DNA of 64,000 nucleotides from Rhodovastum sp963804495 (GTDB lineage: Bacteria > Pseudomonadota > Alphaproteobacteria > Acetobacterales > Acetobacteraceae): NCBI GenBank assembly GCA_963804495.1, contig CAWDQN010000007.1, forward strand, positions 102,308-166,307. The letters are read 5' to 3'. The notes beneath the pieces are model-generated. The model saw only the letters and a program-made list of their open reading frames with translations. It was not told the DNA's origin and did not search any database. Of this stretch, positions 37,811 to 45,858 are shown one piece after another (within the stretch, counting starts at the first letter, position 1; each line of letters begins with the position of its first letter). A program made the translations under genes and the position numbers.

Positions 37811-38375
37811 CTGCGCGTAGCTCCGCTCCCGCCGCGCAAGCAGGCGCGCGGCGCCTTTGACCCGCCTCGCACGCCGTGGCCCATAGGTGGCGTCGGGACG
37901 GAAGGCGTCCCGACAATTCGACGCGCGCTCGCCGCGCGGCGTCGAACGAAAGGCTGAGGTTTGGCAGCAGCCACGTCACGATCGATCGCGTGGTCGGGCC
38001 GCTGAGCCACGTCAGCGCTGCCAACTCCTCCCGACCCGGCAGCCGCCGGGGGCGTGCCCGTCTCGCCGTGACAGGACGCGACGTGCTGCCCGGGCCGTGA
38101 CCCGCGACAACACCTGACCGCCTTCATCCCCGGGTCTCCGTCGGTGCACGCCCCGGCGGCAGGCATGGCGCCTGGGCAGACAAAGGAAAATTTGCCGCCG
38201 ACCACGCCCGCTACCGACCGATCAGGCCATCTGACCACAAACTCATGCGCACTTGCTGGGTCCATTCCCATGAGCAGAAGTGGGTCCGTTTCCGTGAGCG
38301 CTGAGGTCTGGACCGATGCCCCTGATCGCCGTGCGGGCTCTTGCCGGTCGGCACCGTCTGAAGGACGCCGTCACA

Positions 38376-39191
38376 ATGAAGGATACTCACAGTCGTCCCG
38401 CGGCCGGGCACAGGCCCGGGCATGGAGGGCATAGCCGCAGGTTCGCGGCTGGTACGCCGGCCGTCGTGCCGCGAGCGGCCTTCCACCAGCACCCTGCACC
38501 GCCGCCCGCTGGTGGGGCCAGTCATGCGGGTGTCCCTAGCTTCGAAACGTTCGACCGGATGTTGCGTGCAGTGCAGGCGCGGCTGACCCAGGGCATCTCG
38601 CCCACCGCCGTCGCCGCCGCCTGGATGGACTGGGCCGTGCACCTCGGCTGCGCGCCGGGCAAGCAACTGGCCCTCTCGGCGCTCGCCGCGCATATGACCG
38701 GGCGCTACGCTATGTGGCTTGCCCGGTCCACCATGCCGGACGGGGCCGAGCCGGTTGTCACGCCGGCGGAAGACGACCGGCGTTTCGCCGATCCGGCGTG
38801 GGCTAGGTTTCCATTCAATGCCCTCGTCCAGTCTTTTTTGTTGGCCGAAACCTGGTGGCAGGACACGGTGTGCGAGGTGCCCGGCATGACTCGCCAGCAC
38901 GGCGAAGAGGTCGCCTTCATGTTACGCCAGCCGAACGACATGCTGGCGCCGTCGAACATCCCCTGGCTCAATCCGGTGGTGATGACGCGCAGCATGCAGG
39001 AGAGCGGTTTCAACTTCCTGCGCGGCGTGCGCAACTGGCTGGAGGACATGGACCGCCTGATCGCCGGGCGGCCGCCGAAAGCCACGGGCATGACCAGCGC
39101 GCCTCCGGCCCCACCGCAGCGCCCGACGTGCCGGCAGCCACCGGCCCGGGGTGAAGCCCGGGAAGGCGCAGGACACGACCGGGAGAAGTGA
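38376..39191 (+). pseudogene. PHA synthase, N-terminal part only
   Basis: 271 residues from the ATG at 38376. The PHBC_N segment (FDRMLRAVQARLTQGISPTA..AAAWMDWAVHLGCAPGKQ) is followed by the PhaC_N domain (DRRFADPAWARFPFNALVQS, FLLAETWWQD, VPGMTRQHGEEVAFMLRQPN, DMLAPSNIPWLNPVV, NFLRGVRNWLEDMDRLIAG). Full PHA synthases are about 590 residues and have an alpha/beta-hydrolase domain with a lipase-box-like Cys; that part is absent. The tail (SAPPAPPQRPTCRQPP) is proline-rich and unlike the enzyme. The upstream flank is the right end of the IS21-type element, 69 bp away. A naturally short PhaC_N-only protein is less likely but not excluded. Confidence 0.65.
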
Positions 39192-39192
39192 G

Positions 39193-39736
39193 ATGGGCGC
39201 CAAACCGAAGAAAACTGCTCCGGGCTGGAGCGACGTGAAAAACCGGCTGGCCGGGTTGGATCGCGCCGGTTTGCTGGGGCTGGTGCAAGATCTCTACGCC
39301 GCCAGCAAGGACAACCAGGCATTCCTGCACACGCGGTTCGATCTCGGGGGCAATGTCACTTGAACCCTACAAAGCCACGATCGAGCGTTGGATATCCCCG
39401 GACGTTTACAGGAACCAGAATTACTCTGTAGCCAAAGCGAAAAAATCCATCTCCGACTACAAGAAAGCCTCGGGCCGTCCGGAAATCCTTGCGGAACTGA
39501 TGGTCTTTTTCTGTGAGCGTGGGGCGGGTTTCTGCCGGGAATTCGGCGTCGATGATGAAGTCTTCATGGCGGCGCTCGTCAGGATGTTCGAACAGGCGCT
39601 CAAACAGGTGACCAGCTTGCCCGAGGACCAGCGGCCCGCACTCATGGAACGCCTCGACCGGGTCGCTGTTGTCAGCCACGCGTTCGGCTACGGGGTCGCC
39701 GATGACATGGACGCCATGTTGGCCGACCATCGGTAG
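39193..39736 (+). CDS. DUF6155-like protein (frameshift in a G5 run)
   Basis: The two overlapping frames read as one protein. The first (MGAKPKKTAPGW) runs LAGLDRAGLLGLVQDLYAAS, NQAFLHTRFDLG. The second runs MSLEPYKATIERWISPDVYR, VAKAKKSISDYKKASGRPEI, FFCERGAGFCREFGVDD and DDMDAMLADHR. 'LEPYK..IE....PD......S...A.KAISDYKKA.G' is a pattern I know from DUF6155-family hypotheticals. Removing one G from GGGGG at 39346-39350 joins them (DLGAMSLEPYK) to about 180 residues. It starts right at the stop of the PhaC fragment. The function is unknown. Confidence 0.55.
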
Positions 39737-40116
39737 CGGCGCACGGCCCGGAACAGGCGCGACCGCTCCCCAAAGCGCACGGGGCCACCTATGGTTGCGG
39801 CCCCGCGCACCGCCCGGCAACAAAGCTTGCGCCCGGATCGACGCCAGCCCTCTCGCAGGATTCCGGCCGGTATCAGTCACATGGCCTGCGGCCGGAAACC
39901 ATCAACGCCACCTTGCAGACGCAGAGGCAACGCCTGGTCATCCCGCCATGGTTTTCCGGCGTACAAAGCCGGGGGCCTCACTCGTCGCTTTGCACCACAT
40001 CAAGCCGTGTGCCGGTTGCACTGGCATACAGCAGCACGTCGTTGATAAATTCAGCTTCCTTGTCAGCCGCATCTTTGCTGCGGCGGATGGTAACGACACG
40101 GTCTATTCCTACTGTG
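39737..40116. other. Intergenic stretch without a supported gene
   Basis: No convincing gene is present. A minus-strand open stretch near 39985-40115 reads DRVVTIRRSKDAADKEAEFI with a normal coding look, but it has no start codon and runs out of a stop next to the GapR-like gene. It may be the decayed end of another small gene. Confidence 0.4.
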
Positions 40117-40395
40117 TCATAGACAGCCTAAGTAATTGAAATAATTCGGTAATTTGGCACACCAAGGCGCGCCAAAAATACTAACAAGACCAATGCGTTG
40201 GGCATTTTTCTGAAATAGTAAGACTATAGCCTTGACGTTAAATCCAGCAGATTTGATTTCGGCCTTGAGATCCTTGAGACCGTCTTTCAGCTGATCAATC
40301 TCATCCAGCATCCGCTCCATGCGCTCAACGTAAGCCGTCAGCTGGCTTTTGGTTTTCGCCTGCGTGTTGCCGGTGGGAGTCGCGTCATTCATCAT
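40117..40395 (-). CDS. GapR-like (DUF2312-type) DNA-binding protein, possibly truncated
   Basis: 92 residues from the ATG at 40395. The central helix region SQLTAYVERMERMLDEIDQL KDGLKDLKAEIKSAGFNVKAI closely matches the DUF2312/GapR pattern 'L...VERIERLEEEK..I..DIK.V.AEAK..GFD.KAL'. GapR binds AT-rich, overtwisted DNA. After that helix the sequence (FQKNAQRIGLVSIFGAPWCA) departs from the family's short basic end, so the 3' part may be replaced. Base composition is lower in GC than its neighbours, consistent with horizontal origin. Confidence 0.5.
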   Translation of the reverse strand: MMNDATPTGNTQAKTKSQLTAYVERMERMLDEIDQLKDGLKDLKAEIKSAGFNVKAIVLLFQKNAQRIGLVSIFGAPWCAKLPNYFNYLGCL

Positions 40396-40540
40396 TCGCC
40401 GCCTTCGCAAATTTGTCAGCGCGCGACAATGCCTCACGGCTCCACCAGTTCCAAGCCCCCGTTGCTGCCCGCCACAAGCCCGCTGACCAAGAATAAAAGT
40501 TTTTTGCTTCTTTTTTTCAAAAAAGAAGTTTCTTCCTTGC

Positions 40541-40951
40541 TTACAACGGAAGCGTAGTGAACCGCGCAGCACGGTTAATGGGGATTTCGAGGAGTGCCGG
40601 TGCGGCGACGAGTCTGATCAGGTCTTCCATGGCGGGCCAGCGCCAGACCAGGATGGAGGCCACCTGATTTAAAGGTGTCTTTTGGTACGACGGCGCGAGC
40701 ACGAAGCCTTTCAGTCCCGCTTGCCTGAAGGCGGCTCGCTCGGCTTTGTTCCGGTGAATCCGTCCGTCGCCGGTGATGACGATCCAGTCATCACCGCTCC
40801 GTGCCAGCATATCCATCCACGCGATGTCCGGCGCATCTTTGCCGCATGGCAGATTGCGGACGTGGCAGGCTTCGTGTCCAAGATGGTTGATATAACCGTC
40901 CAGTGTCGAAGCAAGAACGGGAGACGTGCAGTTGTCGAAAAAGACCTTCAC
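40541..40951 (-). CDS. PIN-like domain protein, putative toxin of a type II TA pair
   Basis: 136 residues from GTG 40951. The start KVFFDNCTSPVLASTLDGYI has the first acidic residue of a PIN-like nuclease (FFDNC). DIAWMDMLARSGDDWIVITG DGRI carries the second acidic cluster. 'IVITGDGRI.RN..ERAAFR' is typical of PIN-like (VapC45/DUF5615-related) proteins. The start codon immediately follows the stop of the DUF433-type gene (TGAGTG), so the two are coupled. Toxicity is inferred from the context. Confidence 0.75.
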   Translation of the reverse strand: MKVFFDNCTSPVLASTLDGYINHLGHEACHVRNLPCGKDAPDIAWMDMLARSGDDWIVITGDGRIHRNKAERAAFRQAGLKGFVLAPSYQKTPLNQVASILVWRWPAMEDLIRLVAAPALLEIPINRAARFTTLPL

Positions 40952-41644
40952 TCACGCGGCCTTCTTCTGCTCCATTTTCTGCTGAAACACGACTGCGCGC
41001 CGGACAGCCTGGACCGGCACGGCCCAGGCGCGGGCTGCGGCCTGGGGCGAGCCTTCGGCGGTGGCCGCATTCGCCAGCGCTTCGGCCGGGATGGAGGTTT
41101 CGCGCTCGATGGGCTGGCCGAAGGCACGAAGCGGGTCGATCAACACGCCGGCGGAGCGCCCTTTAGGCCACCAGACCCGCGGCAGCGGCCCATCAAACTC
41201 GATGTCGCGGAGGCTTTGCTCGACCACGGCGTTGAAGGCGTATTGCCGCTTGAAGAGGTCGAGGAGTTGCGGTTCACCACCGTCTTCCTGGACCACTCGC
41301 AGGAAAACCGATCGCCCATCGGTCTTCAGCCATGTCGTCGAGAGAGGACGCTCCCCGACCACCTCGCGGGCCAAAGCGATCGCCCGACGAACCTTTTGCG
41401 GGCTAAGGCCGCGTTCGATGAAGCAGGCAGCGACCCGTGCCTCCAGCAGATCGCGAAAACTGAGGTAGGTCTTCTCGTCGCCAAGGTCGACTTCGGGCGC
41501 CCATAGTGGATCGTACCACTTCCCCTTCAACTCGTGCCCCCCCAGCCAGCGCACGAGCTTGGCTGGGGATACGCCGATAAGACGCCCAGCTTCGGCCGGC
41601 GTGTACAGTCCAATTCCAACCAGGGTGTGGGTGTCAGCCTTCAT
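40952..41644 (-). CDS. MerR-like HTH / DUF433-type antitoxin
   Basis: 230 residues from the ATG at 41644. An N-terminal HTH (GIGLYTPAEAGRLIGVSPAK LVRWLGGH) is followed by KTYLSFRDLLEARVAACFIE RGLSPQKVRRAIALAREVVG and, in the C-terminal half, VEQSLRDIEFDGPLPRVWWP. This is the layout of VapB45-type antitoxins, with a DUF433 domain in the second half. The gene precedes the PIN-like toxin, the usual order in such pairs. The N-terminal HTH probably autoregulates the operon. Confidence 0.75.
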   Translation of the reverse strand: MKADTHTLVGIGLYTPAEAGRLIGVSPAKLVRWLGGHELKGKWYDPLWAPEVDLGDEKTYLSFRDLLEARVAACFIERGLSPQKVRRAIALAREVVGERPLSTTWLKTDGRSVFLRVVQEDGGEPQLLDLFKRQYAFNAVVEQSLRDIEFDGPLPRVWWPKGRSAGVLIDPLRAFGQPIERETSIPAEALANAATAEGSPQAAARAWAVPVQAVRRAVVFQQKMEQKKAA

Positions 41645-41677
41645 TGATGCCCGTTTTCGCGCATATGGGCCGATGGA

Positions 41678-42058
41678 TCAATCAGTTCGACGTGCCTCCG
41701 GCGGCGGCCCCTGCAAGGCCGCACGCAGCCGTGGTGCGGCATGGTCGATGAACGCCCGCACCTTCGGCGCGATCAACCGGCTTTCCGGGTAGACCAGGTG
41801 CACCGGCACCGGCGCCGGCCAGAACGCCTCCAGCACCGGCTGCAGCCGCTAGCCGCGAATGTCCTCTGCCACCATGTGCCGCAGCGCGATGGTGATGCCG
41901 TCCCCCGCCACCGCGGCCGCAATGGCGGCCAGCCCGTCGTTGATTTCCAGCCGCGGTTACAGCGCCACCCGTTCCGCCGCGCGGCCGGCACCGAACGCCC
42001 AGTGCCGGTCGGGCATCAGCCCGGTGAAGGCAATAATGGCGTGCAGTTTCAGCTCCGC
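41678..42058 (-). pseudogene. LysR-type regulator, effector-binding domain remnant
   Basis: The minus strand reads AELKLHAIIAFTGLMPDRHW, then PRLEINDGLAAIAAAVAGDG, ITIALRHMVAEDIRG, RLQPVLEAFWPAPVPVHLVY and PESRLIAPKVRAFIDHAAPR, the C-terminal half of a LysR substrate-binding domain. Two in-frame stops interrupt it (TAA at 41957-41959, TAG at 41849-41851). The N-terminal HTH and first half are gone, replaced by an IS1380 fragment. It is clearly non-functional. Confidence 0.8.
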
Positions 42059-42247
42059 CGGCGCCCGCGGGTCACGGATGCGGCCGGCAAGACGCCCAGC
42101 GATCCCCAGCCGCTGCTCGACCTCCCGCAGCACCAGCAGACCACAATCGGAGGACATCAGCGCGCCGTCGAAGCGTGTTTCGATCGCCCGACCGCAGATC
42201 GGTGACAGGCCGGGCAGGACGGGGGTAGATTCGACGGTGGCGGGCAT
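42059..42247 (-). pseudogene. IS1380-family transposase, N-terminal fragment
   Basis: From the ATG at 42247: GLSPICGRAIETRFDGALMS, SSDCGLLVLREVEQRLGIAG and RLAGRIRDPRAP. This is the typical IS1380 N-terminus ('F.G..LSSDGGLLLLREVE..L'). At about 42059 the reading passes without a break into the LysR remnant, giving a chimeric open frame. The rest of the transposase is absent. Confidence 0.75.
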
Positions 42248-42831
42248 GGTGCGTCCGGATCGATGCGGATTGGTCCCGACAACCAAATCCTACACCAGAT
42301 CAACGGTTTGCGCTCGTGCCCGCGAACGCTCGGACATTTTTGCAGTTGACGCCCCTGACTTGTCGCATCCCGACCGCCAACACAATCCTGTGACCGGCTG
42401 GAAAATTTCTCCCCGGCATCGACCGCGCATGTTAAGTTTCGTTACACTCGATGCTACCGGATGCGGGTGCTATGCGCCGATGTCACTCCCGGGTAACCGT
42501 TGCCGACGCACTCCGCTGGGGACAAGCAAGGCAAACCGTCGAAAGGGCACGCACCGCCCACCAGAGCCGATCGGATCGGCCACGTAAGTCTCCTCGCAGC
42601 TACAAGTCTGAGGTTGGACGACTTTCCGTTTTCTGTGCCAAAATATTTTCAAACTAAAGGTGATTAAGCGTTCAATCTTGCCGGATAAATGTTCAACCTG
42701 GGATGAGCACAGACTGAACGCATAGGATTCCTGATAGATTTTGACAAATAACAATATGCTTACGAATAGCAAGATATGGCATTGAACTGTTTAATGTAAC
42801 AAAAACAAACCGTTAAAAATGGCATGGAGCA
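42248..42831. other. AT-richer intergenic region upstream of the catabolic cluster
   Basis: 584 bp without a supported gene. The right 200 bp are markedly AT-rich, with TTGACAAATAACAATATGCT around 42741-42760, which offers a -35-like TTGACA but no well-spaced -10 box. It is probably the regulatory region of the reductase gene that starts at 42832, joined on its left to the IS1380 scar. Confidence 0.45.
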
Positions 42832-44690
42832 ATGTACGACAAACTGTTCAGCCCGGTTCGTATCGGACGGGTGGAGATCAAGAACCGAGTAGCGATGACG
42901 TCCATGGGCGTCGTCCTCGCGGCTGCAGGTGGCGGCGTCAACGAAGATATCGTCGCTTTCTATGAGGCGCGCGCTCGCGGCGGCGTCGGGCTGATCATCA
43001 GTGCGCTCTGCCGCGTGACGGACGGAGCGGGCGCGGCTGAGCCCTGTCAGATCGCGGCCCGAAATGCTGGCGATCTGCCGGGGCTCGAACGGATGTTGGA
43101 CTCGGTGCACAAATACGGCACCAAAATGTTTATCCAGCTCCACCATCCCGGCCGCTCCTACGCGGGCGACGAACAGCCTCTTTCCGCCTCGGCGGTCCAA
43201 TGCCCCCTCACCGGCAGGACACCGCGCGCGCTGACGATCCCGGAGATCGAACAGATACAGCACGCGTTCGTGAACGGTGCCGCTCTTGCGCAGGTGGCCG
43301 GCGCGGATGGCGTCGAGCTGCATGGGGCACACGGTTACCTGATCAACTGCTTCCTGTCGCCATATCTCAACAAACGTGACGACCAGTATGGCGGCAGCCT
43401 GGAGAACCGCATGCGGTTCCTGCTGGAGATCATCGCGGGCATACGCGCGGCGTGCGGCAAAGACTTCCCGCTCGGCGTCCGTCTCTCGGCCGAGGAGTTC
43501 CTTGAAGATAAGGGGAACGACCTTGCGGCGACCTGTCGAATCGCTGAGGCGTTGGAGAAGGCCGGGGTCGATTTCCTCGATATCAGCAGCACGATCCCCG
43601 ACAGCCCCATGCCCATGGCCGTCGCCTGCATTGAGCCGGGCACGTTCGAGCAGGGCTGGAAGAAGTACATGGCTGCCGAGATCAAGAAGCACGTCAAGAT
43701 ACCGATCATCGCGGTTGCGAACATCAAGGAGCCGGATGTCGCGGAGGCGATCCTGGAGGAGTGCTGCTGCGATCTCGTGGGCGTTGCGCGCGGGCATCTC
43801 GCCGATCCGGCATGGTGCAACAAGGCGAAGGCCGGCAAGGCTGAGACGATTTGCAAGTGCGTCGGCTGCCTCGTGTGCTTCGGCGAGATTGAACACTTCC
43901 GGCATGTCAAATGCTCGGTCAATCCGGTGACCGGCCGCGAGCGCGAATTCGCGCACCCGGAACGCAACGGTGCGGGCCGAACGGTCGCAGTGGTCGGTGG
44001 CGGCCCCGCGGGATTCACGGCCGCCATGGTCTTGCAGGAGCGTGGTTTCCATCCCGTGCTGTTTGACCCATCCCGTCGTCTCGGCGGCACGCTCAACATC
44101 GCCGACAAGGGCCTCGGCAAGAAGAAAATTACCCGGCTGGTTGATTCGATGATCGCTCAGGCCGAGGAAAGTGGCATCGAGATGCGGCTTGGGGAGGAGG
44201 CGACGGTCGAGAAGGTCAAGGCGCTCTCCCCATGCGGCGTGTTCGTCGCCTGCGGGGCGCGACCGCTCATCCCACCGGTTCCCGGCATCAATGGGAAGAA
44301 CGTCGTCACCGCGGAGAATGTGCTGCTGGGACGGACAGAGGTCCGCGGCGACTGCGTGGTCGTCGGCTCCGGCATGACTGGCCTGGAGACGGCGGAGGTT
44401 GTGCTGAAGGCCGGGCACAAAACGACGATCGCTGACATGCTGCCGCAGATTGGCGCGGGCGCCGACATGATGATTATCTTGGACCTCAAGGAGCGTATGG
44501 CCCCCTCATGGCTCCCCTCATTTGGGTTTAGTGACGAATGGCGAGAACGAATCCGGCCGGCGGTGTCGGGTTTACGAAAAGAATCGCGCCGACGGCTTTT
44601 GCGCACGAAATTTGAATTCGGCCGCGCGCTGTTGCCAAGCCGGCGAAAGTCGGATTCCAGGCCTTCTGTTCCGACACAGAGGGGCGTGCC

Positions 44691-45848
44691 TTGTCAGCCA
44701 GCAAGCAGATTTCGTTCGACGGCGTCCACCGTGTCCTGAAGAGCCTGTTCGGCGACTGCCTGCATGCCAAACGCATCCTCTCCCTGGCCGGTGCTACGCT
44801 GGGAGCGATCCAGTCGGCCTCGCTAGCGGTCGCGTTGATCGGCCAGGGCCTGGCGCTGGCACGCGGGCTGAACGCGAAGTACGCCATCAAGCAGGTGGAC
44901 CGCCTGCTGTCCAACGAGGGGATCGATGTCGACGCCCTGCTGGCCCAGTGGGTGCCCTTCATCGTCGGCAGCCGGCCCGAAATCGCCGTCGCCCTGGACT
45001 GGACCGATTTCGACGCCGACGGCCAAACCACGCTGATGCTGTCTCTGCTCACCCGCCATGGACGGGCGACGCCGCTCTATTGGCTGACGGTCGATGCCAA
45101 GACGCTGAAGGGGCGGCGCAACGCCCATGAATATCAGGTTCTGGTGCGCTTCGCCGCGGCGCTGCCGGACGGGATCAAGGTCACCGTGGTCGCCGACCGC
45201 GGCTTCTGTGATCACAAGCTGTACCGGGTGCTGCGCGAGGAACTGCGGTTCGGCTTCGTCATCCGCATGCGCGCCAACATCATGGTCACCGCCGCCAGCG
45301 GCGAGCGCCGCAAGGCGGCCGACTGGGTCGGGCCGGGCGGCCGTGCCCGGGTGCTGCACGGCGCCAGCGTCACCGGCCTCAACTACCCGGTCGGCACCGT
45401 CGTCTGTGTTCACGCCAAAGGCATGAAGGAGCCCTGGTGCCTGGTCACCGACACCACCGATAAAACCGCCCGCGAGTTGGTGAACCTGTACGCGAAGCGC
45501 TGGGGCATCGAATGCCAGTTCCGCGACAGCAAGGATATCCGCTTCGGTATGGGCATGGGCGAAGTGCATGTCAGCACCCCCGCCCGCCGTGACCGGCTTT
45601 GGCTGATCAACGCCTTCGCAGTCGCCCTGCTGACCTTGCTCGGCGCCGCCGGCGAGGCGCTCGGCTTCGACCGGATGCTCAAGTCCAACACCACCAAGCG
45701 ACGCACCCATTCGCTGCTGCGGCAGGGCATCATGCTCTACCAACTCATCCCGACCATGCCGGAACACCGCCTGCTGCCACTCGTCGAGAAGTTCGCTGAA
45801 CTACTCAACGCACAGCCAGTGTTTGCCAGGATGTTCGGTGCTATCTGA
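44691..45848 (+). CDS. IS4-type DDE transposase (intact)
   Basis: 385 residues from TTG 44691; no better start is near. DDE residues are visible: D in AVALDWTDFDADG (about residue 103), D in TVVADRGFCDHKLY (about 169) and E in YAKRWGIECQFRDSKDIRFG (about 273, YREK-like region). The C-terminus is MLKSNTTKRRTHSLLRQGIM. It is homologous to the pseudogene at 13722. The frame is intact, so this copy could be active, although its right end is split by the intron. Confidence 0.9.
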   Translation: MSASKQISFDGVHRVLKSLFGDCLHAKRILSLAGATLGAIQSASLAVALIGQGLALARGLNAKYAIKQVDRLLSNEGIDVDALLAQWVPFIVGSRPEIAVALDWTDFDADGQTTLMLSLLTRHGRATPLYWLTVDAKTLKGRRNAHEYQVLVRFAAALPDGIKVTVVADRGFCDHKLYRVLREELRFGFVIRMRANIMVTAASGERRKAADWVGPGGRARVLHGASVTGLNYPVGTVVCVHAKGMKEPWCLVTDTTDKTARELVNLYAKRWGIECQFRDSKDIRFGMGMGEVHVSTPARRDRLWLINAFAVALLTLLGAAGEALGFDRMLKSNTTKRRTHSLLRQGIMLYQLIPTMPEHRLLPLVEKFAELLNAQPVFARMFGAI

Positions 45849-45858
45849 AAATGAGGGG

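Larger units (their letters stand above)
33993..38306 (+). mobile_element. IS21-family element, 4.3 kb, with zinc-ribbon and ParB-like passenger genes (copy 1)
   Basis: The ends are imperfect inverted repeats of about 50 bp: left CCTCGGCGCTCACGAGGTTG and right, reversed, CCTCAGCGCTCACGGAAACG, each followed by a second GACCC-TCTGCTCA-type unit. This matches the multi-unit ends of IS21 elements. The right end agrees with the point where identity to the inverted copy at 62330 stops. No clear target duplication is seen. Gene order inside is zinc-ribbon, ParB-like, istA, istB, then a 600-bp non-coding tail with a terminator. IS21 elements normally carry istAB only and are 2-2.5 kb. Confidence 0.8.

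Noticed and set aside
33993..38306. Plasmid partition or integrated replicon because of the ParB-like gene and iterons
   Set aside because: No parA, rep gene or origin-like AT-rich box accompanies them, and the ParB-like gene overlaps istA inside element ends shared with IS21.
37705..38306. Gene in the 600-bp tail of the IS21-type element
   Set aside because: Frames on both strands are Arg/Ala-rich and contain the terminator hairpin and the inverted-repeat end; no start site or family is visible.
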